DNA of 27,656 nt from an uncultured Christensenellaceae bacterium. Its GTDB lineage: Bacteria > Bacillota > Clostridia > Christensenellales > UBA3700. Where the stretch lies: assembly GCA_910588015.1 (NCBI GenBank), contig CAJUOK010000003.1:1-27656 (forward strand). The letters are read 5' to 3'. Positions within the stretch are counted from its first letter, which is position 1, and every line of letters begins with the position of its first letter. The notes beneath the pieces were generated by a model. The model was not told the origin of the DNA, made no database searches, and saw nothing but the letters and a program-made list of their open reading frames with translations. A program made the translations under genes and the position numbers. Positions 8,173-17,022 of this stretch are shown one piece after another.

Positions 8173-9177
8173 TTAATCGTCTAATTTATCTATAAGTTTG
8201 CTCAACTGCTTCAGCACCGTGAGCACTTTTTTATAGTCCATTCTTTCCGGTCCTATGACGCCGAGCTGTCCGACTTCCTTGCCTTTGATATGATATTTTG
8301 CGCTTATCAACGCCATATTGTCGAGTCCCGCGCCCTCTTCTGCGCCTATCTTTATGGAAAACTCTATGTTGCCGTCGTTGAGCATAAGCTCTTTGAGTTT
8401 GTCTTTTTTGCCGACAATCGTCATAAAGTTCTTGACGTTGTCGTAATTTTTCGACTCGGGATAATCGAATATCTTATCCGCTCCCTCGACGACCAACTGT
8501 CCCTCTCTGCTCTTTTTATATTCGCCCAGCAAATCGAAAACGTCTTCGAATATCTGCTTGAAAGCTTTGAGTTCGCAATCCAAATCTACTGGAGTGCAAA
8601 GTATCTGCGACAAAGTTCTGCCCGCAAAACACTTGCCCAACAAGCTGTTTGCCGAATCTATATAATCGTCTTCGCCCGAAGGCAATTTTATCTCTTTATC
8701 TTTTATTACGCCGTTGTCCGTTATGATAAGCACCAAAGCGGTTCCGTCATACATATTAAGCAACTTGACGTCTTTTATAGTCAAAGTATCGCTGTTGGAA
8801 ATCATCAAAAGCGATGTGTAATTCGTGGCGTCGCTGACTATCTTTGCTCCGTTTTTTACCAACTCCGCAACGTTGTCGTATTTGCGCGCAAGATAATCTT
8901 TCATTGAATCAAGGTCGATTTCGTCGTCTATTATAAAATTGTCGACGTAATATCTGTACGCTTTTGACGACGGAACTCTGCCCGCGCTGACGTGAGGTTG
9001 TATTAGATAACCCATTTCTTCGAGATGAGACAACTCGCTTCTTATCGTCGCCGTTGACACGTCAGGAAGATATTTCTTTTGTATATTCGAAGATGATATA
9101 GGCTCCACCGAGGATATATAACTGTCTACCAACGCTTGCAGTACTTTTTTCTTTCTGTCGGTAAGTTTGTCTTCCAT
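8173..9177 (-). CDS. hrcA: Heat-inducible transcription repressor HrcA
   Basis: HrcA represses class I heat-shock genes by binding CIRCE. The 334 residues include an N-terminal winged helix (RKKKVLQALVDSYISSVEPI; VSTATIRSELSHLEEMGYL; wing HVSAGRVPSSKAYRYYVD), a central GAF-like region and a C-terminal segment with IGPERMDYKKVL. It is the first gene behind a consensus promoter and CIRCE at 9212-9238, so it is autoregulated with grpE, dnaK and dnaJ. The start ATG has only a weak ribosome site (GGGTGA). Confidence 0.97.
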   Translation of the reverse strand: MEDKLTDRKKKVLQALVDSYISSVEPISSSNIQKKYLPDVSTATIRSELSHLEEMGYLIQPHVSAGRVPSSKAYRYYVDNFIIDDEIDLDSMKDYLARKYDNVAELVKNGAKIVSDATNYTSLLMISNSDTLTIKDVKLLNMYDGTALVLIITDNGVIKDKEIKLPSGEDDYIDSANSLLGKCFAGRTLSQILCTPVDLDCELKAFKQIFEDVFDLLGEYKKSREGQLVVEGADKIFDYPESKNYDNVKNFMTIVGKKDKLKELMLNDGNIEFSIKIGAEEGAGLDNMALISAKYHIKGKEVGQLGVIGPERMDYKKVLTVLKQLSKLIDKLDD

Positions 9178-9211
9178 TTTTCACCCGCTTGGCAATCGAT
9201 TGAAAAGTCTG

Positions 9212-9238
9212 TTAGCACTCTCATCTCTCGACTGCTAA
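9212..9238. promoter_or_regulatory. CIRCE operator (HrcA binding site)
   Basis: TTAGCACTC, a 9-bp spacer and GACTGCTAA match the consensus TTAGCACTC-N9-GAGTGCTAA at 17 of 18 arm positions (one C for G in the right arm). It begins 4 bp downstream of the -10 box at 9243-9248, covering the expected transcription start, and lies 35 bp before the hrcA start codon. Confidence 0.97.
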
Positions 9239-9242
9239 ATTT

Positions 9243-9270
9243 ATTATACTACAATTATTTTAAATGTCAA
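9243..9270 (-). promoter_or_regulatory. Sigma-A promoter of the hrcA operon
   Basis: On the minus strand TTGACA (9265-9270), a 16-bp spacer and TATAAT (9243-9248) are both perfect consensus hexamers, directly followed by CIRCE. A strong promoter blocked by repression is the standard class I heat-shock arrangement. Confidence 0.93.
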
Positions 9271-9367
9271 TAGTTTTTATGCAAATATTTCCAAATGAAG
9301 ATTGAAATTTTGGCGATATATATAATATATTGTATAATATAAAATAATCAACGCAATATCGTGTATA

Positions 9368-9396
9368 AAAATCGCAGGTCGTTACCCTGCGATTTT
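9368..9396 (-). terminator. Terminator of the M60-like lipoprotein gene
   Basis: An 11-bp perfect stem (AAAATCGCAGG 9368-9378 with 9386-9396) around a 7-nt loop is followed on the minus strand by a T-run (TTTTTATAC). It starts 7 bp after the lipoprotein stop codon. Confidence 0.88.
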
Positions 9397-9402
9397 GGTT
9401 GT

Positions 9403-12400
9403 TTAGATGATAGGTTCCTCGGAATTGTCGTCGGCTTTCGGCTTCTCGAATCTCTTGGCGTTACGCTTTTTCTTTTCGCGATAGTCGGCTATTACTGCGC
9501 AAACCAAAGCTACTATGATTATAGCCGGTATAATAAATACCGCATAAAGCACGCCCGAATATTCTCTTATCTCTTCCTTTTCGATTGCTATATATGATAT
9601 ATAATCTATATTGATTATATCGTCGTCGCCAGACGGCATAAGTTTGACGGTATGCTCCGCCCACAAATCAAAATCCATTGCAAAGAGCAATTGGTCTGTC
9701 ATTGTGGTTTCGCTGCTCAAATCGACGGTGGCTACGCGCGTGCCGTCAATATAAACGTCCATATTGCCGTAACGGCTGTCCTTTATTCCGTATACGCATA
9801 TCTGTCTTGCGAGAGCCGTAAAGGAAATAACGGAATTCTTATTTACGCTTTGGCTGACGCTTCCGTTGACGCAGACGTATTCTCCTATGTCCGACCAACC
9901 GCCCATATAAGCTATACTTGATGAAGTATTGGGAACTATTTGACTCTCGTTAAAGTGCTGTCCGACGCTCAAGTCCGTAAACGAACACTCAAAGGTTTTT
10001 TCTGCAAATACAGTGATTTTTAAATATCTATCGGTCCTTGCGTCAAACATAAAGGTGTTGAGTCCGGCTTTTATCTCGTTGTCTTTTGGGCTAACCTCTC
10101 TCGCTTCCGCGAAGTCGGCTTGACTTGCAAACTCGAATTTAACCTTGGCTCCTATCATCGAACTGTCGCTGCGAACAAAAAGCCTTACGTATTCCATTCG
10201 CTTGTTGCCGTTCATATTTATAACAAACGAAAATTCTTGTCCTTTATTCAAAGCTGTATAATAAGAACTGTTGAGGTCGTCAAAAGCAAATTCTATTTCT
10301 CTCGACGCGTCGAATGCCTTGGGATAAGACACGACGTTGTCCTCTGTCAAAACGTGCGGCAAATAGAATTCTTCTTTTGTTCCGTATCCCGTCGGATATA
10401 TAACGGGAGGAGTAAATTTCACGATTTTATCTTTTGAAAGACCGTTGTAGATAAGAAAATCCGAATCTACTATGTCCGCAACGATTCCAAGGTCTTGATT
10501 GTCGTCGACGCTTTCGCCCTCTATATATCTAATACCCAACGCCGCGTCGCAACCGCCCTTTGTCGATAAAAGATATAAATTGAAATAATAGTTGGTATCT
10601 GCGTCGAGGTCTATATCATAGGAGTGTCCCCTTGTGAATTCTTGGAAAGGAATAGATATGTCAAACATATCAAACATATATTTAGGCACGCCGAATTCTA
10701 CTCTGCAACGTCCGTTGTTGCGCAGATAGAAACGGTATTTTCCGCTTTTGGGCACGCGCATACAGCCGCTTGTCACCGTCAAAACATATACGCTTGAATC
10801 CACCTCGCTGCGTCTTCTAACGCCTGCGAAATCTATACTGCCCACGCTGTCGGGAGTTCTTTTTTCATAGCTGTCTATAGCTTCCGCCAATGCCGTCGTG
10901 GGATTGTCGAATTTCCAACCTTCGTATATCTTATAAGTTGCCACCGTTATTATGACGTTGATTTTTCCGTATAAGGTTACGCTGTACTTGCCGTTGGTGA
11001 GCGTGACGTCAAATTCGTCGACGAGCGCATTTTCGCTTGGAGTATAATAATAAACTCCGCTCTTTTCGCCGTCTTGGCTCCAAAGTCCGGGATGCTTGCC
11101 TTGGATTTTTTCCACCGTCCAACCGTCGAGAATAGATACGGTATTGTTTTCAAAATCAAATACCGCCCTCTCTCCCATAGCCACGGTATATCCCATATTG
11201 TAGTTGTTGGATTCGTTGCCGACCGTAAACAGCGTCTGCACGGGAACAAATAGATGATTGCCCGACATTTTGTTTTTGGTCTCTTGTTTGAGCGGCATTT
11301 GGAAAGTATCGAAATACAAACTCATATCAGCCCGCAACACAGAGCTAGCCAAAAGCGCAAAGCCGTCTATATCGAGAGGTTGAGTCTCCTTGCGATATTC
11401 CGAAATTATCTCTATCGTCTTATCCAATCCAAAACTGTGAAGTATGTTGATAAAAAATGCTTTTAATAAATTCTTTTTATGATTTTGCTCAATCTCCGAC
11501 GACGGAAGCTGAAGTATTTCCAATGTGCCTTTAAGGCAAGAATACGCGTCGTTGAGCCAATTTATATCCATCGAAGAATCTTTGCTCGGATTTGTCATTA
11601 CGACGTGGTCTACGGCGCACAGCACTTCTATCAACGCGTCTGTAGAAATAATTCCGCCGATATCTCCGCCTGCGACTTTGGTCTTGTAATCGCAGATATT
11701 ATACAGCATATCCCACGCCTGTCCTTCAAGCAAATTTTCATAAAAAAGCGTCTTTTCAAAATAAGAAATAGGCGCATAAGTAACGCGTACCGACGAGTCG
11801 TAAACTATCGAGTCGTAATTCCCGAAGACCACGCTCGAAGTGTAATCTCTGGAGCTGCTTGCTATCCCCAAAGTTTCGTTGACGAAAGACACCGCGGACT
11901 GCCACCAAAGCAACACGTTGTATAAATCGTCTATCTTGCACTTTGCCTGCTCGTCATATATGACTGAAGTGGGAACGTAAAATCTTGTGTTGACGCAGTC
12001 GAGGACGGCAAATGCTCCGCTGCCGCTGTCAATTTGATTCAAAGAATCTCTTCCCAGTCTGTAATACGGTATGACGATTCCGCCTTCTATTGTCATATTG
12101 AAAGAAGAATTTGCCGATTCCGACATATCGTCGCTGCTCGCAGGCACGAATATCTCGACGATTCCTCCCGTGGGAGACGTCAATTCCGTAATAATATTAG
12201 ACACCGATTTAGATACTCTCGTCTCGCTCGAATAGGTGTCCACGAATACCGAATAATAGTTTAGCCTTACGGTGCTTGGCACTTTTATAGTCAAAGACTC
12301 GCCCGCAGGCAAATACAGTCCCGTGACGTGGTAGCCGCTCATTCTTGCGTCCACGTTTACCTTCGCCGTCACTCGTTGCACGTCTTTATATTCCGTCGCC

Positions 12401-12567
12401 GTCCTCGGAGCGGCGTTTGCCGATAGCACCGTTATGCCGTCGCCGAAGCGCGAAACAACCTCGTCTTGAATATGAACGTCGTTTTTCAAAGTAGAACAAG
12501 CCCCGAGCGCGCAAAGCGTCGCGGCGACGACAAAAATCATTGCAATTATCAAGATTTTTTTCTTCAT
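9403..12567 (-). CDS. M60-family-like lipoprotein lacking the HExxH zinc site
   Basis: The 1054-residue product starts with a lipoprotein signal peptide (MKKKILIIAM...CALGAC; lipobox LGAC, Cys about 24). Domain by domain it parallels the M60 peptidase at 19420-23379. There is a beta domain (VTGLYLPAGESLTIKV, about 85; compare LTGMYAPAGEVIKIEM). A helical catalytic-type region (about 200-440) ends in FVPVQTLFTVG (compare FVPVSSVYQTG). PA14-like (about 555-690) and F5/8C-like (about 760-890) regions and a beta-sandwich ending HTVKLMPSG follow. Where the enzyme reads WGNMHEYNH this protein reads WDMLYNI (residues 285-291), so both zinc histidines and the catalytic Glu are missing. A C-terminal membrane helix (about 1007-1027) and a basic/acidic tail follow. 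AGAGGA precedes the ATG. Probably a binding rather than cleaving surface protein. Confidence 0.85.
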   Translation of the reverse strand: MKKKILIIAMIFVVAATLCALGACSTLKNDVHIQDEVVSRFGDGITVLSANAAPRTATEYKDVQRVTAKVNVDARMSGYHVTGLYLPAGESLTIKVPSTVRLNYYSVFVDTYSSETRVSKSVSNIITELTSPTGGIVEIFVPASSDDMSESANSSFNMTIEGGIVIPYYRLGRDSLNQIDSGSGAFAVLDCVNTRFYVPTSVIYDEQAKCKIDDLYNVLLWWQSAVSFVNETLGIASSSRDYTSSVVFGNYDSIVYDSSVRVTYAPISYFEKTLFYENLLEGQAWDMLYNICDYKTKVAGGDIGGIISTDALIEVLCAVDHVVMTNPSKDSSMDINWLNDAYSCLKGTLEILQLPSSEIEQNHKKNLLKAFFINILHSFGLDKTIEIISEYRKETQPLDIDGFALLASSVLRADMSLYFDTFQMPLKQETKNKMSGNHLFVPVQTLFTVGNESNNYNMGYTVAMGERAVFDFENNTVSILDGWTVEKIQGKHPGLWSQDGEKSGVYYYTPSENALVDEFDVTLTNGKYSVTLYGKINVIITVATYKIYEGWKFDNPTTALAEAIDSYEKRTPDSVGSIDFAGVRRRSEVDSSVYVLTVTSGCMRVPKSGKYRFYLRNNGRCRVEFGVPKYMFDMFDISIPFQEFTRGHSYDIDLDADTNYYFNLYLLSTKGGCDAALGIRYIEGESVDDNQDLGIVADIVDSDFLIYNGLSKDKIVKFTPPVIYPTGYGTKEEFYLPHVLTEDNVVSYPKAFDASREIEFAFDDLNSSYYTALNKGQEFSFVINMNGNKRMEYVRLFVRSDSSMIGAKVKFEFASQADFAEAREVSPKDNEIKAGLNTFMFDARTDRYLKITVFAEKTFECSFTDLSVGQHFNESQIVPNTSSSIAYMGGWSDIGEYVCVNGSVSQSVNKNSVISFTALARQICVYGIKDSRYGNMDVYIDGTRVATVDLSSETTMTDQLLFAMDFDLWAEHTVKLMPSGDDDIINIDYISYIAIEKEEIREYSGVLYAVFIIPAIIIVALVCAVIADYREKKKRNAKRFEKPKADDNSEEPII

Positions 12568-12605
12568 TATGTCCTCTTTTCACGAATATGCTATTTTTCA
12601 AAATA

Positions 12606-12634
12606 ATTTTACTACAAAAATAAAAAAAAAACAA
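12606..12634 (-). promoter_or_regulatory. Candidate promoter of the M60-like lipoprotein gene
   Basis: On the minus strand TTGTTT (12629-12634), a 17-bp T-rich spacer and TAAAAT (12606-12611) would start transcription about 32 nt before the ATG, leaving room for the AGAGGA ribosome site. The spacing is good, but the region is very AT-rich. Confidence 0.55.
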
Positions 12635-12692
12635 TAAAATAATTATTAAAATTAATATAAATTTATCAGCTGCAAGACTAATATAATAATCG

Positions 12693-12718
12693 AAGCGGCC
12701 CGCTTACGCAAGCCGCTT
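12693..12718 (-). terminator. Possible terminator after hpf
   Basis: AAGCGGC (12693-12699) pairs with GCCGCTT (12712-12718) over a 12-nt loop. It lies 25 bp past the hpf stop. On the minus strand it is followed by CGATTATTATATT rather than a clean T-run, so it is a weak or imperfect terminator. Confidence 0.5.
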
Positions 12719-12742
12719 GTTTATCTATCTTGATTACATTTT

Positions 12743-13264
12743 TTAATAGTCCAACTCTATGCAACCGAGATTGCCCGCTTTTCTCTTATAAAGCACGTTG
12801 ACTTTTCCCGTGGTGTTGTTGAGGAAAACGTAGAAATCGTGGTCTACAAGTTCCATATCCTCGACGGCTTCTTCGATGTCAATCTTTTTAAGCGCCATAG
12901 ATTTTGTACGGATAATTTCCATTTTGGGTTGCTCGGCTTGCGGATACATCGTGTCGCCTTCCAAAGCGCTCTTTTTGAGTTTGCCGAGTTTAGTGCGATG
13001 TTTTCTTATCTGACCTTCTATTTTCGGAAGCGCCAAATCTATATTCTTATACATATTGTCCGACGACACTTCGCTTCTTACCATATTGTTGCCGAAGAAG
13101 ATGGTAATTTCCATAACGTATCTTTCTTTGCCCGTCTCTTTGAGGAAAATTTTAGCGACGGCGTCGTCTTCGAAATACCTCGAGAACTTCTCCATTTTTT
13201 TGTTGATGATTTCCTCGAGATTGTCAGTTAACTTGTAATTTCTCGCAATTATTTCTATTCTCAT
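12743..13264 (-). CDS. hpf: Ribosome hibernation promoting factor, long form
   Basis: HPF binds the decoding centre of the 30S subunit and, in the long form, joins ribosomes into inactive 100S dimers in slow growth or stress. The 173 residues include the N-terminal domain (MRIEIIARNYKLTDNLEEIINKK; a KHRTKLGKLKK basic helix near 95). A linker leads to the C-terminal dimerisation domain (IIRTKSMALKKIDIEEAVEDMELVDHDFYVFLN; GKVNVLYKRKAGNLGCIE). AAAGGAGGGG lies upstream of the ATG. It is a single-gene unit between clpC and the M60-like lipoprotein. Confidence 0.95.
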   Translation of the reverse strand: MRIEIIARNYKLTDNLEEIINKKMEKFSRYFEDDAVAKIFLKETGKERYVMEITIFFGNNMVRSEVSSDNMYKNIDLALPKIEGQIRKHRTKLGKLKKSALEGDTMYPQAEQPKMEIIRTKSMALKKIDIEEAVEDMELVDHDFYVFLNNTTGKVNVLYKRKAGNLGCIELDY

Positions 13265-13321
13265 ATAATTGCCCCTCCTTTAAATTGTATCGGAAAAATC
13301 TCCGATAACTTTATTGATTAT

Positions 13322-13330
13322 ATTATAGCA
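13322..13330 (-). promoter_or_regulatory. Candidate extended -10 promoter of hpf
   Basis: The minus strand carries TGCTATAAT, a TGn-extended -10 box, about 58 bp before the hpf ATG. No good -35 hexamer sits 16-18 bp upstream, as expected for extended -10 promoters. A short stem-loop (ATCGGA/TCCGAT, 13289-13306) lies in the leader upstream of the ribosome site. Confidence 0.55.
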
Positions 13331-13402
13331 CATAGATTGACGGAATAAAAGGGGGTATATGAAAATTTTAACAAAATTTAACAATTATTTTTCGTCAAAA
13401 GC

Positions 13403-13426
13403 AAAGCCCGTATCCAAACGGGCTTT
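13403..13426 (-). terminator. Terminator of the ctsR-mcsA-mcsB-clpC operon
   Basis: A 9-bp perfect GC-rich stem (AAAGCCCGT 13403-13411 with ACGGGCTTT 13418-13426) has a 6-nt loop and is followed on the minus strand by GCTTTTG. It lies 13 bp past the clpC stop. Confidence 0.8.
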
Positions 13427-13439
13427 ACCTTGATTACTT

Positions 13440-15941
13440 CTACTTATTTTGGTCGTCTTGTTTTTCAGAACTTACGTCTTCCGTTGCGGTTTTGACTTCT
13501 TCAATCTTTTTGTCAAAGGTCAAAACGCCTTGTTTTTCGTCTATATCTATTCTGTCGCCGATAGCAAATTCGCCTTTTAGTATTCTTTCGCTTAGCTCGT
13601 CTTCTATCATACGCTGCAACGCTCTTCTCAACGGTCTTGCTCCGTATTCCTTATTTGCGCCCTTTTCGACTATCAGCTTCATTGCCTTATCGCTTACTTC
13701 GATATTGATATCTTTGTCGGCAAGACGCTTTTTGAGCGACGCGGTCATAACGGTTATTATCTTGGTCATATCTTCGTCCTGCAACGGTCTGAAAATAATT
13801 ATGTCGTCTATACGGTTGATGAACTCCGGCTTTAGCGTTCTCTTGAGCGCCTGCATTTGCGCCTGCCTCATATTCTCGTAATCGTCGAGCGACGACTGCG
13901 CTCCGAATCCCAGTTTGGACGTGGCTTTTATTTCGCTCGCGCCGATATTTGAAGTCATTATTATGATAGTGTTCTTAAAGTCGACTTTTCTGCCGTGCGA
14001 ATCCGTCAAAACGCCGTCGTCGAGAATTTGCAAAAGTATGTTGAATACTTCGGGATGAGCCTTTTCTATCTCGTCGAACAATACCACTGAATACGGCTTT
14101 CTTCTCACCTTTTCCGTAAGCTGACCGCCTTCTTCGAAGCCGACGTAACCGGGTGCGGAACCAATCAATTTGGACACGCTGACTTTGTCCATATACTCCG
14201 ACATATCCACTCTTATCATAAGATTTTCGTCGCCGAATATGGCTTCTGCGAGGGCTTTTGAAAGCTCGGTTTTACCGACGCCCGTAGGTCCCAAGAATAT
14301 AAACGAACCTATAGGTCTCTTGGGGTCCTTTATGCCCACTCTGGCTCTTCTGACAGCGCGTGAAATCGCTTCAACCGCTTCGTCCTGTCCGATAACTCTC
14401 TTCTTGAGCATTTCTTCCATACCCAACAATTTCTCGCTCTCGCTTTGCGTGAGTTTTGTCACGGGTATCTTTGTCCAAGAAGACACTATGTTGGCTATGT
14501 CCGTTTCGTCTATGCTCATTTGGTCGGCGCTCGAATCTATAGCCCATTTATTCTTTGCTTCTTTGAGTTGAATTTCCAGTTCTTTTTTGTTTTTCTTGAC
14601 TTCTTCCGCTCTGCCGTATTCCGTCATATCCACATAGGTTTTTATCGCGCTTTCGGCTTTTTTGATTTCGTCTTCTATGCTTTGTATTTCCTGCGGAAGC
14701 GACGAACCGTGTATTCTCTTACGCGAAGCCGCCTCGTCTATCAAGTCAATCGCCTTATCTGGCAAAAATCTGTCGTTGATATATCTGTCGCTCATAACTG
14801 CCGCCGCATTGATTGCGCTGTCTGTTATCTGCACGCCGTGGTGCTCTTCGTATTTGCTTTTCAGCCCGTGCAGTATGGTTATCGTATCGTTGACTGACGG
14901 CGGGTCTATCGTCACCGTCTGAAATCTTCGCTCCAACGCGCTGTCTTTCTCGAAATACTTGCGGTATTCCTCCAACGTCGTCGCGCCTATGGTCTGCAAT
15001 TCGCCTCTGGCAAGTTGCGGTTTGAGTATATTGGCTGCGTCCATACTTCCTTCCGTGCTGCCTGCGCCTACAATCGTGTGAATCTCGTCTATAAAGAGAA
15101 TGGTATCTCCTCTTTTGTTGAGTTGCTCGATTGCTTTTTTAAGTCTCTCTTCGAATTCTCCTCTGTATTTCGTACCAGCAAGCAAGCTTGCCATATCAAG
15201 CGAAAATACGCGTTTATTTTTTAATTGTTCGGGAACTTTGCCCTCTATAATAGCCTGCGCAAGTCCCTCAACAACGGCGCTCTTTCCGACGCCGGGTTCT
15301 CCGATAAGTATCGGATTGTTTTTCTTTCTTCTCGAAAGTATCTCTATTATACGGTTGATTTCGTTGTCTCTGCCTATGACCGGGTCGAGCTTGCCGTCTT
15401 TGGCTTTTTTTGTCATATCTTCGCCAAGTCCTGCCAAAGCGTCTTCCGAGTCTTCGCCTTCGCCGTAATCGCCGTCTTGATAATCGTATTTCTCGCGCGA
15501 CGGCGCGGCTTTGCTCCTAGGTCTTCCGTTGCCCATAAGCATATTGAGCGCGTCGTTTCCCACGACTGAAGGCTGAACGCCCATACGCATAAGTCCTTGA
15601 CAGGCGTACGAGGACGAATCGCTTATGCAAGCCACGAGCAATATAAGCGAATTGACTTTATCTCTTCCCATTTTATAGCTCAAATTTATTGCCGTATTCA
15701 AACAGTTCTTAACTCTGGGCGAATATTCGCAAGCCGAATACATTGTGCTTTCGTTGCCGAAAAACGCTTTAATTATACTCTTGTCGATGCCTTGTTTTGC
15801 CAATACTTTTGCCGCCTGCGAACTTTCGTGATATGTTATTGCGCACAAAAGATGTTCCGTGCCGACGACTCCTCCGTATCTCATTGCCAACATTTCAGCC
15901 GTCTTCAAAATCTTGTTGCATTCATCATCGAATCTTTCCAT
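13440..15941 (-). CDS. clpC: AAA+ unfoldase ClpC (ClpA/ClpB family)
   Basis: ClpC unfolds proteins, including those arginine-phosphorylated by McsB, and feeds them to ClpP. The 833 residues show the Clp_N repeats (1-145). The first AAA+ module has Walker A GEPGVGKS (214-221) and Walker B ILFIDEIH (281-288). The middle coiled-coil/UVR segment (about 420-465) separates it from the second AAA+ module (Walker A GPTGVGKT, 551-558; Walker B VVLFDEIEKAHPEV). A KLGFGAQ loop carries LGF, the tripeptide type used to dock ClpP, which argues for ClpC over ClpB. The C-terminal D2-small domain is complete. GGAGG precedes the ATG. It is the last gene of the CtsR operon; no clpP is in the window. Confidence 0.97.
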   Translation of the reverse strand: MERFDDECNKILKTAEMLAMRYGGVVGTEHLLCAITYHESSQAAKVLAKQGIDKSIIKAFFGNESTMYSACEYSPRVKNCLNTAINLSYKMGRDKVNSLILLVACISDSSSYACQGLMRMGVQPSVVGNDALNMLMGNGRPRSKAAPSREKYDYQDGDYGEGEDSEDALAGLGEDMTKKAKDGKLDPVIGRDNEINRIIEILSRRKKNNPILIGEPGVGKSAVVEGLAQAIIEGKVPEQLKNKRVFSLDMASLLAGTKYRGEFEERLKKAIEQLNKRGDTILFIDEIHTIVGAGSTEGSMDAANILKPQLARGELQTIGATTLEEYRKYFEKDSALERRFQTVTIDPPSVNDTITILHGLKSKYEEHHGVQITDSAINAAAVMSDRYINDRFLPDKAIDLIDEAASRKRIHGSSLPQEIQSIEDEIKKAESAIKTYVDMTEYGRAEEVKKNKKELEIQLKEAKNKWAIDSSADQMSIDETDIANIVSSWTKIPVTKLTQSESEKLLGMEEMLKKRVIGQDEAVEAISRAVRRARVGIKDPKRPIGSFIFLGPTGVGKTELSKALAEAIFGDENLMIRVDMSEYMDKVSVSKLIGSAPGYVGFEEGGQLTEKVRRKPYSVVLFDEIEKAHPEVFNILLQILDDGVLTDSHGRKVDFKNTIIIMTSNIGASEIKATSKLGFGAQSSLDDYENMRQAQMQALKRTLKPEFINRIDDIIIFRPLQDEDMTKIITVMTASLKKRLADKDINIEVSDKAMKLIVEKGANKEYGARPLRRALQRMIEDELSERILKGEFAIGDRIDIDEKQGVLTFDKKIEEVKTATEDVSSEKQDDQNK

Positions 15942-15990
15942 TATATACCTCCGTATCGGGCTGACGCCCTCATAGATTAAAGTGTCTTAT

Positions 15991-17022
15991 TTATTGAATT
16001 TTACTTTTTATAAGAGTTTCTCTTACGATTTTTGCTCTGTCTTTATCTCTTTCGCGAGGCGTAAGTTCTCTGCCTGCGCTTGCCATCATAGTATAGGGCA
16101 ACACTTTGGGAATCAGTCTGTTGATAGCAGTCATATCGAGTTTGAGCAATCCGTATCCTACGCCGAGTTTTACGTTGGCGACGTTTATCATAAATTCGTC
16201 GGAACCCAAAACTCTTGCAAACAGCAAAGTGCCGTACGCCCTCATAATTTGGTCTTCTATGTCTATGCCCTTCTTTGCGTATATCGCTCTTCTTGCCTGC
16301 TCCTCGAGCATCATAAGCTGATTGACTATATTCTCTATCTTATCGATTATTTGCGTTTCGCTCCAACCGACCGCCGCCTGATTGGATATTTGATACATAA
16401 AACCGCTTGCGCTGCTTCCTTCGCCGTATACGCCTCTTATGGTTACGTCCTCCGCCGCGAACTTTTTGATTATTCTGCGCAAATCGCCGCTCAACTCAAG
16501 CGCAGGCAAAAACATCATCACCGACGCTCTCATACCCGCTCCGAGATTGGTAGGACACGCCGTCAAATGTCCCAGTCCTTTTTTATACGCTATATCCAAA
16601 GAATCGTGCATTGCCAAGTCGACTTGCAAAAGCTTTTCGTAAGCCTCTTCCAATCTGAATCCCTCGAGAATACATTGCTCTCGCAAATGGTCCTCTTCGT
16701 TAAACATTACCGACAGCGTTCTGTCTTTGCTTATTATCGCGCCGCCAAACTTACTTCTGCCGAGCGCGGGGCTTATCAGATGATTTTCGATAAGCATATT
16801 CTTGATTATATCGTCAGTCTTTTCGTAAAACTTTCCGCCAATCAACATACTGTTGACGCAAAACAACTCGCCGTCGAACTTTTGCGCGCATATATTCCTA
16901 ACGGACGTCAAAAACTTTTGCAAATCGGGTTCATTGCCGTTAAGCAAATGCGGAAACGGCAATGAATTGATATTGCGCGCAAATCTTATTCTGCTTGAAA
17001 TAACCACGTCGTGAAGATTCAT
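15991..17022 (-). CDS. mcsB: Protein arginine kinase McsB
   Basis: McsB phosphorylates arginines on damaged proteins and on CtsR, marking them for ClpC-ClpP. The 343 residues form a phosphagen-kinase fold: SSRIRFARNINSLPFP near residue 10, NEEDHLREQ, the catalytic core GHLTACPTNLGAGMRASVM, and the GEGSSASGFMYQISNQ loop. The C-terminus contains RDKDRA, matching the RDxxRA phosphoarginine-binding motif described for Bacillus McsB. The ATG overlaps the mcsA stop (ATGA) and has GGAGG inside the end of mcsA, so the two are translationally coupled. Confidence 0.97.
   Translation of the reverse strand: MNLHDVVISSRIRFARNINSLPFPHLLNGNEPDLQKFLTSVRNICAQKFDGELFCVNSMLIGGKFYEKTDDIIKNMLIENHLISPALGRSKFGGAIISKDRTLSVMFNEEDHLREQCILEGFRLEEAYEKLLQVDLAMHDSLDIAYKKGLGHLTACPTNLGAGMRASVMMFLPALELSGDLRRIIKKFAAEDVTIRGVYGEGSSASGFMYQISNQAAVGWSETQIIDKIENIVNQLMMLEEQARRAIYAKKGIDIEDQIMRAYGTLLFARVLGSDEFMINVANVKLGVGYGLLKLDMTAINRLIPKVLPYTMMASAGRELTPRERDKDRAKIVRETLIKSKIQ

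Noticed and set aside
14170..16965. Long antisense frames opposite clpC and mcsB (up to 327 codons)
   Set aside because: Both minus-strand genes are fully recognised. The antisense translations are low-quality Arg/Tyr/Phe/Ser-rich sequence.
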